Of a stretch of 64,000 nt of DNA, positions 1 to 9,640 are shown one piece after another. The notes below the pieces were generated by a model. That model saw only the letters and a program-made list of their open reading frames with translations. It did not search any database and was not told where the DNA came from. Where the stretch lies: NCBI GenBank assembly GCA_963719485.1, contig OY970387.1, forward strand, positions 3,162,001-3,226,000, written 5' to 3'. Position 1 is the stretch's first letter. Every line of letters begins with the position of its first letter. A program made the translations under genes and the position numbers. The DNA is from Bog-473 sp963719485 (lineage in GTDB: Bacteria; Actinomycetota; Acidimicrobiia; Acidimicrobiales; RAAP-2).

Positions 1-110
1 GATGCCCCCGCGTCGGCAGTCGCCACTATGCCGACCATGACGGCGCGCGAGAAGCGCTTGGCGCCCCGGCACCACGGCCGTCGCGTTCGACGGGTGTCCA
101 GACCCCGCAT
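1..110 (-). CDS. possible start of a further minus-strand gene (partial)
   Basis: Downstream of the lipoprotein gene on the minus strand, an ATG at 110 opens a frame that runs off the window edge. Its first 36 residues have an arginine-rich start followed by a small apolar stretch (AVMVGIVATADAGA), which could be the start of a signal or membrane segment. It would be the next gene of the same minus-strand unit. There is no homology to lean on and the visible part is short, so it may be spurious. Confidence 0.2.
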   Translation of the reverse strand, partial: MRGLDTRRTRRPWCRGAKRFSRAVMVGIVATADAGA

Positions 111-152
111 CCCAGGAGCTTCGTCGCGGCTATGAGACCACTGGGACAGCAG

Positions 153-692
153 CTAACCACCGGCCGCGTCGCACGCATTTGGGTTGGCGCTGAAATCCTC
201 TCCGGGGTTATAGCCCGCGCTGTAACTCCCAGGAGGCGCGACCCATACATGACCGGATGAGTCGTACTCGACGACATACGAGCCTGTGGCCGGAGGACTG
301 TGCATGTATTGCGGGATAAGTGGGCCGAAGTTGGCAGCGTAACTGGCCGCACTCCACGGTGACGGTGGCGTCGGGAAGGACCCCTTCTGGACCATATACG
401 TCTGCAGCGCCACTTCAACAAGCTGGGCGTCTGCCTTACATGCAGCAAGCTGTGCGAATGACGCGTGTGGGACCGTTACCGGCGATGACGTTGAGCTCGT
501 GGTCCGACCTGAGGTCGAGGTCGTATTTGAGGTTTGCGACGAGGGCGAGCTGCAAGCAGGAACGACGGCGAATAGTGCGAGCGCCCAAGTAACAACACCG
601 GCGACTTTTCGCCCTTTCTTGGTCAGCGTCGTCAAGATCGGCCTCGATTTGGGGATCGGATCTAACCCGGGTTCCAACACTTCGGAGTTCAC
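153..692 (-). CDS. lipoprotein with a type IV pilin-like head domain
   Basis: About 179 residues. A GTG at 692 is chosen because it overlaps the TGA of the upstream membrane-protein gene as GTGA; longer frames would run deep into that gene. The N-terminus has basic residues, a hydrophobic segment and a lipobox (VVPAC), then a Ser/Thr-rich linker, so it should be a lipid-anchored outer-surface protein. The C-terminal domain carries AACKADAQLVEVALQTY, which lines up with AACNSDAKSVEVAAQAY of the major pilin at 14.9 kb, and a late Cys (NPNACD) that could pair with the first Cys as in pilin heads. There is no prepilin G/FTLIE motif. Function is unknown; it is probably a pilus-associated or decoy pilin-like protein. 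Confidence 0.7.
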   Translation of the reverse strand: MNSEVLEPGLDPIPKSRPILTTLTKKGRKVAGVVTWALALFAVVPACSSPSSQTSNTTSTSGRTTSSTSSPVTVPHASFAQLAACKADAQLVEVALQTYMVQKGSFPTPPSPWSAASYAANFGPLIPQYMHSPPATGSYVVEYDSSGHVWVAPPGSYSAGYNPGEDFSANPNACDAAGG

Positions 693-2236
693 GTCATTGA
701 CGGCTGGACTTGCCTGCGTACCGTACCCTCGGCGTTGGCGTCTACCTCGCAGAGCAGCGGTCTTGCAGCCAGCACGATGCCGAGCGGGACCAAGGTGATC
801 TGCCACAACCAGGTGGGCATATGACCGAAGGGGTTGGTCGCATTCCATGAGGCCAGAGCACCGACCAATAGTGCTACCCAAGGCACGACCTTCCAACTCA
901 TGCCGCGTCCATGGACTTCAAGAACGCCAGCCCAAACCGCTAGGAAGATGCCGAGAAGCGGAATCAGGTCTTGTGCATCTGTCGTCCCGTTCGAATGAAG
1001 AAATCCCACCGAGATGGATCCGGCGGCGTACACCATTGACACCATTGCTATCCAGGCGACGAGTGCGGCGCGTATGTGGCCGCCAATAACATCGAGCAGG
1101 ACCAGGGAGACAGCTAGTGACATGAAGTAATAACCGAATAGTTGCTGCTCGAAGACGAGTCGGAGACTCGACGAAAGGGCAATTACGGCGATCATGGGGA
1201 GTGGTTGAAGTGCCCTCCCGCCGAGTCGTCGCAGTGTCCACCACGCGATCGCCATCGAGAGTCCTATTGGCGATAGCCGTGAAAGCACAATCAAGAGACC
1301 GCCATGGAGGTGCAACTCCCACAGAACGGTTCCACCTATTCCGCCGGTGGTCCCAGTGCCATACAGAATGGCCTTTGCGGAACTTCCTGAGGTCACGATC
1401 AGGAGCGGGATGACCGTCACCACTGCGGTGCCGGCCGCTGCTGCAAGATAAGCGAGCTTCCGGCTGGCTGGTGCTAGAACGAAGAGTGGCGCAGCAACCA
1501 ATATGGCGAATTGTCGAGAAAGGATCGCCAAAGTTATGAGAATGCCGGCCGCAATCCAATGATTGCGTCGCGCGGATCCCAAAGCGGCAAGCGCCAGTCC
1601 TGTTGCAATGAGGTCCTGAGGATGGAACGTGGCGGCAATGCACATCCACACCGGCGGGATACATGCAATCAAGACCACAGTCGCGGGCTCCCACCCTCGA
1701 CGCCCCCGGCCTACCGAGCGCAGGAAGTAAACGACGCCAGCCAGGAGAGCGAGCCAACCCACGTATGCAATCTTGATGGTGGAATCGATTGCTCCGGACC
1801 GAAGCGACCACGTGTTGATCACGAGAAATGACCTGTCACAGTGGGGACCGAGAGCGGCACGAGGCGGGAACGGTACATTGTTTCCCACGTGGTTTAGAGC
1901 TGATAGTCCCCCAGATAGGAGTGGATAGACGGGAGGAATATCGCGAAAGTCCGCTGGGAACGCACACGCCAACTGCCCGTGCGAGATCGCCCATGTGGAA
2001 TAGACGGACTCAAAGGTATCGTTCAGGGCCGGTCCGCCCAACACGACAACGATGCCCACAAATATCGATGTGGCAACGCACCAACCCAGCGTGCACGACC
2101 ACCCTGAGAGAGGGCGGTCGAGCCAGTCGCCAAGAGATGTGAGCAACACCTGGCTCTTGGGTGGCGTGCTGCAGTCGTTGGGCAGGCCGAAGCCGGGGGT
2201 ACCGACATCACTCCGCCCAGACTGCGCCACAGTCAT
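689..2236 (-). CDS. polytopic membrane protein, GT-C-like, paired with pilin-like lipoprotein
   Basis: 515 residues with roughly ten or more hydrophobic segments. The ATG at 2236 has GTAGGGA just upstream. It is a clear paralogue of the protein at 17.5-19.0 kb, sharing ESVYSTWAI.HG in the first extracellular loop, FHPQDL.A, GGTV.WELHLHG and SLRLVFEQ.LFGYYFM in the same order. An acidic first loop followed by many helices resembles polytopic GT-C glycosyltransferases that use polyprenyl-linked sugars, but I see no decisive catalytic motif. It is translationally coupled to a pilin-like lipoprotein, as its paralogue is linked to a pilin, so a role in modifying or exporting the partner is inferred, not shown. 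Confidence 0.7.
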   Translation of the reverse strand: MTVAQSGRSDVGTPGFGLPNDCSTPPKSQVLLTSLGDWLDRPLSGWSCTLGWCVATSIFVGIVVVLGGPALNDTFESVYSTWAISHGQLACAFPADFRDIPPVYPLLSGGLSALNHVGNNVPFPPRAALGPHCDRSFLVINTWSLRSGAIDSTIKIAYVGWLALLAGVVYFLRSVGRGRRGWEPATVVLIACIPPVWMCIAATFHPQDLIATGLALAALGSARRNHWIAAGILITLAILSRQFAILVAAPLFVLAPASRKLAYLAAAAGTAVVTVIPLLIVTSGSSAKAILYGTGTTGGIGGTVLWELHLHGGLLIVLSRLSPIGLSMAIAWWTLRRLGGRALQPLPMIAVIALSSSLRLVFEQQLFGYYFMSLAVSLVLLDVIGGHIRAALVAWIAMVSMVYAAGSISVGFLHSNGTTDAQDLIPLLGIFLAVWAGVLEVHGRGMSWKVVPWVALLVGALASWNATNPFGHMPTWLWQITLVPLGIVLAARPLLCEVDANAEGTVRRQVQPSMT

Positions 2237-2305
2237 TCCCTACAAGATAACGCAGTAGACCCTAGATTTCTCTTCGAGTCGAGCCAGAAGCAAGACTCCC
2301 CGGGG

Positions 2306-3427
2306 CTAGGAACTTCCTTCGTTGACCATGTGAAGTGATTCCACCGCGTCGATGTACTCCTCGACGATCCCGAGCACGACATCCCGCGTCCGGCGCACCG
2401 ACGTCGCCCGCCCGATGATCTGGCCGGCCGGGTTGAAGTTCACGTCTCTGGCCTCCTCGGGGTATGCATGGCCTCGGGAGACGCAGTCGATGGCCACCAT
2501 CATCTGCAGTGGCATGCCAAGCGGCTTCGGGTTGCCCGGGGCCTCCCAGGCATCGGTCCAGTCGTTCTTGAGCAGCCGACAGGGCTTGCCGGTGAACGAT
2601 CGTGAACGCACGGTGTCACGCGACGTGGCCTTCAGATAGGACTCCATCTGCTTCGGCGGCACGTCGGCCTCCTCGACCGTGAGCCACAGCGACCCCGTCC
2701 ACACGCCCGCGGCGCCCATGACCATGGCCGCCGCCATCTGGCGGCCCGACCCGACACCCCCGGCGGCGAGCACCGGCAGGGGAGCGACGGCGTCAATGAC
2801 CTCGGGCCAGAGCACGATCGACCCGACGTCACCGGTGTGACCGCCGCCCTCGGAGCCCTGGCAGATGACGATGTCGACGCCGGCGGCCTTGTGGTTCAGC
2901 GCGTGCTTGACCGAGCCGGCCAGCGCGGCGATCAGCATCCCGTGTTCGTGCACCTGCGCGATCACGTCGTCGGGCGGTGTGCCGAGCGCGTTGGCCACCA
3001 GCTTCACCTTGTCGTGGCGCAAGATGACCTCCACGAGGGGCGCCGCGGTGGCGGCGGTCCACCCCAGCAGCTCGCGACGGGGGCCGCCTTCGAGTTCGGG
3101 CACCCCGTGGTCGGCCAGGATCTTTTTGGCGAAGGTGCGGTGCTCCTCGGGGATCATGGCCCGCAGCTCCTCTTCGAGCTTGACCGGGTCGAGCTCGCCC
3201 ATGCCCTCGTACTTGCCGGGGATGACGATGTCGACCCCGTACGGCCGATCGCCCACGTGCTCGTCCAGCCAGGTGAGCTCGACCTCGAGCTCGTCGGCGC
3301 TGAACCCGACTGCTCCGAGCACCCCAATGCCTCCGGCGTTGCTCACGGCGGCCGCCACATCGCGGCAGTGGGTGAAGGCGAAGATGGGGAATTCGATCCC
3401 GAGGCGTTCACAGAGTTCGTTGTGCAT
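2306..3427 (-). CDS. nitronate monooxygenase (2-nitropropane dioxygenase family)
   Basis: 373 residues, a TIM-barrel FMN enzyme of the NMO/NPD family that oxidises alkyl nitronates such as propionate 3-nitronate. The N-terminal ERLGIEFPIFAFTH, the glycine-rich flavin phosphate-binding stretch QGSEGGGHTGDVGS (about residues 190-203) and LAAGGVGSGRQMAAAMVMGA (about 220-240) are typical. The ATG at 3427 is preceded by AGGAGGA. In actinobacteria related proteins often sit beside acyl-CoA metabolism genes, as here next to a crotonase and an SDR transcribed the other way. The true substrate cannot be read from sequence. Confidence 0.88.
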   Translation of the reverse strand: MHNELCERLGIEFPIFAFTHCRDVAAAVSNAGGIGVLGAVGFSADELEVELTWLDEHVGDRPYGVDIVIPGKYEGMGELDPVKLEEELRAMIPEEHRTFAKKILADHGVPELEGGPRRELLGWTAATAAPLVEVILRHDKVKLVANALGTPPDDVIAQVHEHGMLIAALAGSVKHALNHKAAGVDIVICQGSEGGGHTGDVGSIVLWPEVIDAVAPLPVLAAGGVGSGRQMAAAMVMGAAGVWTGSLWLTVEEADVPPKQMESYLKATSRDTVRSRSFTGKPCRLLKNDWTDAWEAPGNPKPLGMPLQMMVAIDCVSRGHAYPEEARDVNFNPAGQIIGRATSVRRTRDVVLGIVEEYIDAVESLHMVNEGSS

Positions 3428-3570
3428 CGGGAGTCCTCCTAATTGGGGTCCTGTTGATTGTTGCCCTCCGGGAGCGAGCGGTTGCCCGGACCCTCGCCGG
3501 CAACTAGAACAGATTCTACTTTTTACGGGCCTCGCACGCAGGTCCGGCCGAGAGGGGAGGAATCGCCGAG

Positions 3571-4413
3571 ATGCCGATCCGCACCGAGCCGGTGCTGCCC
3601 GAGGAGGACTGGCAGCTCCGCCTTGACCCGCCCACGGACGGTTCCGGCGTCGGTACCCTCACCCTCGACTACCCCGAGAAGCTCAACATGTGGTCCTGGG
3701 AGGCCACCCGGCAGCTCGGCGTCCTGGCCGATCGGGCCCGCTTCGACGACCGCATCCGGGTCCTGCTCGTGAAGGCGGAAGGCCGGGCCTTCTGCGCGGG
3801 GGTCGATCTCGGAATGCCCGAGGACCGGGTGACCGGCCGCTCGCCGGCAGAGAAGGTGCGCAACTACTACGAGGGCATCCGCTGGGTGCATGAGCGCTTC
3901 CGCGTGTTCCACGAGCTACCCCAGCCCATCGTGTGCGCGGTCCAGGGCTACTGCCTCGGCTTCGGCTTCGAGCTCGCCCTCATGTGCGACATCAGGGTGG
4001 CCGCCGACGATGCGCTCTTCGCTCTGCCCGAGGCCCAGGTCGGTGTCTCCATCGACGCCGGGGGAGACCTGCGGCTGGCCCACGAGATCGGTGCCGGCCA
4101 CGCCAAGCTCCTCGCCCTGACCGGTCGGCGGATCGACGCGGCTACGGCCGAGCGCCTCGGGATCGTCCAGCAGGTGACCACCCGCGAAGACCTGGTCCCC
4201 ACCGCCCGGGACATCGCGGCCGAGATCGCTGCCAACGCTCCGCTCGCCGTGCAGTCGATCAAGCGCACCATCGACGCTTACGCCTATCGGGGCCTCACCG
4301 AGGCCTTGAAGTTCGAGGCGCTGAGCGCGTCGGTCGAGTTCGTCAGTGACGACATGCCCGCGGGCTACGCCGCCAAGGCCAAGAAGCAGCAGGTCGAATT
4401 CGAGGGCAAGTAG
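3571..4413 (+). CDS. enoyl-CoA hydratase/isomerase (crotonase family)
   Basis: 280 residues. The crotonase fold is shown by the oxyanion-hole motif AFCAGVDL (near residue 75) and GYCLGFGFELALMCDIRVA (near 128-146). Both positions of the catalytic glutamates of classical hydratases are kept (FELA and LPEAQ), which supports hydration of 2-enoyl-CoA over a mere isomerase or dehalogenase. The ATG at 3571 is preceded by GGGAGGA. Its TAG overlaps the GTG of the next gene by one base, so the two are coupled and probably act in the same fatty-acid or branched-chain oxidation route. Confidence 0.88.
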   Translation: MPIRTEPVLPEEDWQLRLDPPTDGSGVGTLTLDYPEKLNMWSWEATRQLGVLADRARFDDRIRVLLVKAEGRAFCAGVDLGMPEDRVTGRSPAEKVRNYYEGIRWVHERFRVFHELPQPIVCAVQGYCLGFGFELALMCDIRVAADDALFALPEAQVGVSIDAGGDLRLAHEIGAGHAKLLALTGRRIDAATAERLGIVQQVTTREDLVPTARDIAAEIAANAPLAVQSIKRTIDAYAYRGLTEALKFEALSASVEFVSDDMPAGYAAKAKKQQVEFEGK

Positions 4414-5294
4414 TGGGCCTGCCCGAACCGCCGCCCGCGGGCTCATCATTCCTGCCGGCCGGCACCTTCGCCGGCACGACGGCCATCGTCACAGGGGCGG
4501 GCACCGGACTCGGCCGCGCCATCGCCGTGGAATTGGCCCGGTCGGGCGCCGCCATCGGTGTTGTCTCGCGGTCCGAGGACCATCGCCTCGCCGGCGTCGC
4601 CGCCGTGGAGGCGGTCGGTGGCCGCGCCGCCCACGCGGCGGCGGACATCAGGGAGCCCGAGCAGATCGCGGCGGCCTTCGACGCGGTCGAGGATGCGCTG
4701 GGGCCGGCGACGGTCCTCGTCAACAACGCGGCGGCCAACTTCCCGGTGCTTGCGGCCTCCATGCGGCCGAACGCTTTCCGCTCGGTGACCAACATCGTCC
4801 TCGACGGGACGTTCTTCTGCAGCCAGGAGCTGCACCGACGCATCACCGCTCGGGAGAATGATGCCGGCGGTGCCATCGTCAACATCCTGGCCACCCAGTC
4901 CTTCACGGGCGGTCCCGGCATGGCGCACAACGCGGCGGCGAAGGCAGGGGTCGGCAACCTGACCAAGTCGCTCGCGGTGGAATGGGCCCCCGACGGCATC
5001 CGAGTCAACGCGCTGGCGCCCGGCCTGTTCCCGCACGAGGACATGCGCGACGACCTCAAGGCTCTGCGACCCGAGGGCGAATCGGTCGATGCCCGGCGCT
5101 CGCCGGCCGGCCGGCTGGGCCAGTTGCACGAGCTCGGTTGGGCGGTGACCTGGCTCTGCTCCCCGTACGCGGCGTTCGTCACCGGCCACACGCTCGTCGT
5201 GGACGGCGCCAACTGGCTGCGCCGCGACTTCGTCATGCCGGAGTTCACCCCTGTCGGGGACCAGCTCTCCCAGGTCCTGCGCCCGCCTGAGTAG
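4413..5294 (+). CDS. SDR-family oxidoreductase, 2,4-dienoyl-CoA reductase-like
   Basis: 293 residues starting at a GTG that overlaps the previous stop. The Rossmann motif VTGAGTGLGRAIA (about 26-38) and NNAA mark a classical short-chain dehydrogenase. The usual YxxxK is replaced by HNAAAK (MAHNAAAKAGV, about residue 170), the arrangement of peroxisomal-type 2,4-dienoyl-CoA reductases, which lack the tyrosine. Coupling to an enoyl-CoA hydratase fits an auxiliary beta-oxidation enzyme using NADPH. An ordinary ketoreductase is less likely because of the missing Tyr. Confidence 0.82.
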   Translation: MGLPEPPPAGSSFLPAGTFAGTTAIVTGAGTGLGRAIAVELARSGAAIGVVSRSEDHRLAGVAAVEAVGGRAAHAAADIREPEQIAAAFDAVEDALGPATVLVNNAAANFPVLAASMRPNAFRSVTNIVLDGTFFCSQELHRRITARENDAGGAIVNILATQSFTGGPGMAHNAAAKAGVGNLTKSLAVEWAPDGIRVNALAPGLFPHEDMRDDLKALRPEGESVDARRSPAGRLGQLHELGWAVTWLCSPYAAFVTGHTLVVDGANWLRRDFVMPEFTPVGDQLSQVLRPPE

Positions 5295-5300
5295 ACAGCC

Positions 5301-7212
5301 TCAGGTCTCGATCGTTTCTTCTTCCTGGTCGGCGAACTGGGTCCGGTAGAGCTCGGCGTACAAGCCGTTCTCGGCCAACAGGCTGGCATGGGTGCCCCGC
5401 TCCACGATGCGCCCGTCGTCGACCACGAGCAGCTCGTCGGCCTCGCGGACGGTGGAGAGCCGGTGGGCGATGACCAGCGAGGTGCGACCCGCAAGCGTCT
5501 CGCGCAGAGCTCGCTGGACAGCCGCCTCCGACTCGGAGTCCAGATGTGCGGTCGCCTCATCGAGCACGACGATGTCCGGTGCCTTCAGCAGGAGCCGGGC
5601 CAGGGCGACCCGCTGCTTCTCGCCACCCGAGAGCCGGTAGCCGCGCTCGCCGATCACGGTGTCGAGCCCGTCGGGCAGGTCGCTCACGATGTGGCCGATC
5701 TGCGCCTGGGCGAGCGCTTCGAGCACCTCGGGCTCCGTGGCTTCCGGTCGGGCGTATATGAGATTGGCCCGCAGCGTGTCGTGGAACAGGTGCGGATCCT
5801 GGCTGACCACGCCGACGACGTCGCGCAGCGACGCCATGGAGGCCTTGCGCACGTCGATCCCGTCGATGCGCACCGTGCCGCCGGTCACGTCGTACAGGCG
5901 CGGCACGAGCATGGAGATCGTGGTCTTGCCCGCTCCCGACGGCCCCACCAGCGCCACCATCTGACCTGGCTCGACGCTGAACGAGACGTCGTGGAGGACC
6001 TCACTCCGCACGCCCGCCTCGAGCACCGCAACCGACTCGAGCGAGGCGAGGGACACCTCGTCGGCGCTCGGGTAGGTGAAGTCGACATGCTCGAACTCGA
6101 ATTGACGCCTGCCCGCGCGGGACCTCCACCGGCTCGGGGTCTTCGGCGAGCATGGGCACGATGTCGAGCACCTCGAAGAGGCGCTCGAAGGAGACCAGGG
6201 CAGTCATGACGTCGAGGTTCAGGTTGGAGAGCTGGGTGAGCGGCCCGTACAGCCGTGTCAGGTACGCGGTCAGGGCGACGACGGTGCCGACCTGGAGCTC
6301 CCCGTGGATGGCAGCGACGCCACCGACCCCGTAGACGATGGCCGTCGCCAGCGACGCCGTCAACGTGAGCGCCACGAAGAAGAAGCGCGCGTAGGTGGCC
6401 TGGGCGATCCCGATGTCGCGCACCCGGCCGGCCTTGGCGTCGAATGCCTCGGCCTCAGCGTCGGGCCGCCCGAGCAGCTTCACCAGCATGGCGCCCCCCA
6501 CCTGGAAGCGCTCCTGCATGACCATGTTCATCTCGGAGTTGAGGTTGTACCCCTCCTTGGTGAGCGAGCCGATGCGCTGGCCGACGAACCGAGCGGGGAT
6601 CAGGAAGATGGGCAGGAGGATCAGCGCCGCCAAAGTGATCTGCCAGGACAGGAAGAACATGGTGGCGACCACGATCACGACCGTCACGAGGTTCCCGACC
6701 ATGTTCGACAGGAGGTCCGTGAAGGCCTGCTGGGCGCCGATGACGTCGTTGTTGAGGCGGCTCACGAGCGCCCCGGTCTGGGTGCGGGTGAAGAAGGCCA
6801 GCGGCATCCGTTGGATGTGGCGGAACACCTTGGACCTCATGTCGTAGATGAGGTGCTCCCCGATGTACGCGGAGATCCTGCGATCGGTGAGGGACAGGCC
6901 GGCGTCGAAGATGGCCAGGACGGCCACCAGGATGGAGAGCCCGATGACGAGCTTCTCGTCGCTCTTGAGGATCCCGTTGTCGATGAGAGAGCGCAGGATG
7001 AGCGGATTGATGGCTCCAATGACGGCATCGAGGATGACTACCGGGAGGAAGATGGCCAGGATCTTCTTGTAGGGGACGGCGAAGGTCAGCATTCGGCGGG
7101 CCGTGCCCTTGCGGACCCGGTGCTGGAGGACGTCCCGGTCCTGGCGCAGGGAGCGCATGCCGCCCCACCCCCCGCCTCTCCCACCGCCCATGGCGTGACC
7201 TCGCATGCTCAT
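5301..7212 (-). CDS. ABC exporter, fused membrane and ATPase domains, frameshifted
   Basis: Type I exporter half-transporter, about 630 residues if the frame is restored. The N-terminal part (start near 7212) holds the six-helix membrane domain (FAVPYKKILAIFLPVVI onward, RLNNDVIGAQQAFTDLLSNM). The C-terminal part has Walker A GPSGAGKTT, signature LSGGEKQRVALARLLL, Walker B DIVVLDEATAHLD and H-loop VIAHRLST. The two parts lie in different frames. The upstream frame ends in junk after VEVPRG, while the downstream frame continues FEFEHVDFTYPSADEVSLAS. The shift of one base falls in the GC palindrome cccgcgcggg at 6112-6121. Substrate is unknown, probably drug or lipid export. Confidence 0.8.
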
Positions 7213-7342
7213 GGCTGCAACCTAATGTCGGCGGTTCGCCCTCTAGCCGGGATCCCGGAGCACGCCAGGGCAACAATTCAGGCCCTCGAAATGGTCCATT
7301 AGTCCCATAGACCCTCTATTTCGCCACTCCTAGGCTTTCTTC

Positions 7343-7585
7343 ATGGCATTTGAGGGGGCGACGGTGACACTGGGCGAGATGTTCTCGGGCGGGGACACCC
7401 GCACCTTCCAGCAGCGACGCGACGAGGTCGTTTCCATCCTTCTCCAGGCGACCGACCTGTCCGGAGATGACCAGTACCTGCGGCGCGCCGTGCACCGGTG
7501 CCGCCGTGCTCACAGCGAGCGGCAGTTCGACCGGGCCTACGCGTCCCTCGCCAACGCAATCGCGACCGCTCCGCTTCGCGACTGA
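7343..7585 (+). CDS. small hypothetical protein
   Basis: 80 residues (MAFEGATVTLGEMF...), with a charged, probably alpha-helical composition (QQRRDEVVSILLQATDL, RRAVHRCRRAHSERQFDRAYASLANAI). No family recognised. It lies alone between the ABC exporter (divergent) and the pilus operon. There is no clear ribosome-binding site before the ATG, and the opposite strand is also open, so the call rests on composition only. Confidence 0.4.
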   Translation: MAFEGATVTLGEMFSGGDTRTFQQRRDEVVSILLQATDLSGDDQYLRRAVHRCRRAHSERQFDRAYASLANAIATAPLRD

Positions 7586-7735
7586 GGCTCCGACGCCCCC
7601 GGGATCGGGGAGGCCGAAATCCCACCGACCCCAGTTGACGGGCATAAGAGGCCAGAGTGCCCTACTGGCACGCCAGCGTGAAACGTAGAATGGGCAGATG
7701 GCGGCCTGTTCGATTCCGATTGCGGTGGACGGCCC

Positions 7736-9598
7736 GTGAAGCTCGGCCGGAAGGAAAAAGGCACCGACGAGTTGGATATTGCCGTATCCGACGCTGACCA
7801 GAAGCCGTCGGGCAGCGGGGTGCCATCACACCAAAACGGTAGGTCCCGCCGCGGGCGCCACGCTGCGTCGACGGTTCCCGACGAGATCCTGCCTCCGCTA
7901 GTCCAGCAGAACGAGGCGACCGATTCCCGCCTCGTGGACCTCCTCCTCGAACGCGGCCTGGCGAACGATTCACAGCTGACCCAGGCCAGTATCCATCGTG
8001 AGGAATCGGGCGAGAGGCTGGGGGACATCCTGGTCGAGATGGGCGTCCTCGGTCAGCGCGACCTTGCAGACGTGCTCGGCGAGGTCTTCGGGATGCCCGT
8101 CGTCGACCTCAGACGGGACAATCCCGAGCCCGCAGCGGTTGCGCTGGTACCAGAGGACATCACCCGGCGCTTCATGGTCGTGCCACTGCGCCTAGACGAT
8201 CAGGCGCTGCACGTCGCCGTCGCCGACCGACCGACCGACGAGCTCCGCACCCTCCTCGCGCAGGCCAGCGAGCATTCGGTCGACTTCGTGCTGGCGCCGG
8301 AGGCGGACATCCGGTGGGCCATCGACAGCAGCTATCGGGCCATCGGTGGGGTGGACCGGTTGGTTCAGGCATTCGAGGCCGTCGAAAGCGCGCGGAAGAA
8401 GGAGATCGACGCGCCGGCAGCGGAAGTGGTCGACGATGACGCACCGGTGGTCCAGGTGGTGGCCCGCATCCTGACCCAGGCCAAGCGGGACCGCGCCTCG
8501 GACGTGCACATTGAGCCGTCACAGGACGTCGTGCGGGTCCGCTTCCGGATCGACGGTGCCCTGAAGGAGGTCCTGCTGTTGCCCGCCACGATGGGTCTCG
8601 GCTTGGTCAGCCGCATCAAGATCATGGCGGGTATGAACATCGTGGAGCGCCGCCGGCCGCAAGACGGTCAGCTCACAACGGAGATCGATGGGTTCAGTAC
8701 CGATGTGAGGGTGGCCACCGCGTCCACCATCTGGGGCGAGAAGTGCGTGCTGCGCATCTTGGACAAGAACCGCTCGGTCTTACGTCTCGGCGACCTGGGC
8801 ATGCCCACCGACACGCACGGGACCTACTCGAGGTTGACGAGGGCGCCGTTCGGCATGGTGCTGTGCGCCGGCCCGACAGGCAGTGGGAAGACCACGACGC
8901 TGTATGCCACCCTCACCGAAGTCAGTGATCCCTCGCGGAACGTTATGACTATTGAGGACCCGGTCGAATTCATCTTCCCCTCCATTAACCAGATCCAGAC
9001 CAACGAACAAGCGGGGCTCACCTTCGCCACCGGGCTCAAATCGATCCTGCGCCAGGACCCTGACGTGATCCTGGTGGGGGAGATCCGCGACGTCGAGACG
9101 GCCCGGATCGCCGTCCAGTCCGCTCTGACTGGGCACTTTGTCCTCTCTTCCCTGCACGCCACCGACTCGGTCTCGGCACTGCACCGTTTCTTGGACATGG
9201 GGATCGAGTCCTTCCTCATCGCCTCGTCGGTCATCGCCATCGTCGGCCAGCGCCTGGTGCGCCGCGTCTGTCCTTCCTGCAAGGCCCGTTACAGGCCCAC
9301 CCAGGAGGAGCTGACCTTCTACGAGGAGAGCGGCGGGCCTCCCAAGCAGGACTTTTACCACGGAACCGGCTGTAATTTCTGCGGGAACACTGGCTACCAG
9401 GACCGCATCGGGGTCTATGAGCTGCTCCAGATGACCCCCGAGATCAAGCGATTGATCGTCGGCTGGGCCACCCAGGACGAGCTGCGCCGTTTGGCCCAGA
9501 AACAGGGGATGCGCACCCTCCGCGAGGAGGCAATCAACCTGGTGGCTCAAGATGTCACGACGGTTTCCGAAGTTATACGCAGCATCTATGCTCTGTAG
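7736..9598 (+). CDS. pilB: type IV pilus assembly ATPase PilB (GspE family)
   Basis: 620 residues from a GTG. It is the cytoplasmic hexameric ATPase that powers pilin polymerisation. An MshEN/T2SSE N-terminal domain spans about 65-190 (LVDLLLERGLANDSQL, GDILVEMGVL), then the ATPase core with Walker A GPTGSGKTTTLY near residue 380, Asp box EDPVEFIFPSINQIQTNE, Walker B DPDVILVGEIRD and His box LHATDS. Two CxxC pairs (VCPSCKAR near 511 and CNFCGNTG near 546) form the zinc site typical of assembly, not retraction, ATPases. First gene of the pilus operon, followed by pilC 42 bases downstream. Confidence 0.95.
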   Translation: MKLGRKEKGTDELDIAVSDADQKPSGSGVPSHQNGRSRRGRHAASTVPDEILPPLVQQNEATDSRLVDLLLERGLANDSQLTQASIHREESGERLGDILVEMGVLGQRDLADVLGEVFGMPVVDLRRDNPEPAAVALVPEDITRRFMVVPLRLDDQALHVAVADRPTDELRTLLAQASEHSVDFVLAPEADIRWAIDSSYRAIGGVDRLVQAFEAVESARKKEIDAPAAEVVDDDAPVVQVVARILTQAKRDRASDVHIEPSQDVVRVRFRIDGALKEVLLLPATMGLGLVSRIKIMAGMNIVERRRPQDGQLTTEIDGFSTDVRVATASTIWGEKCVLRILDKNRSVLRLGDLGMPTDTHGTYSRLTRAPFGMVLCAGPTGSGKTTTLYATLTEVSDPSRNVMTIEDPVEFIFPSINQIQTNEQAGLTFATGLKSILRQDPDVILVGEIRDVETARIAVQSALTGHFVLSSLHATDSVSALHRFLDMGIESFLIASSVIAIVGQRLVRRVCPSCKARYRPTQEELTFYEESGGPPKQDFYHGTGCNFCGNTGYQDRIGVYELLQMTPEIKRLIVGWATQDELRRLAQKQGMRTLREEAINLVAQDVTTVSEVIRSIYAL

Positions 9599-9640
9599 GG
9601 CTCCAACGAAGCGGTGGCGATCCGCTCCACTAGGCGGTGA

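Noticed and set aside
2837..3626. Long plus-strand frames opposite the nitronate monooxygenase gene
   Set aside because: Antisense shadows of a GC-rich gene; composition is low-complexity and the minus-strand gene is clear.
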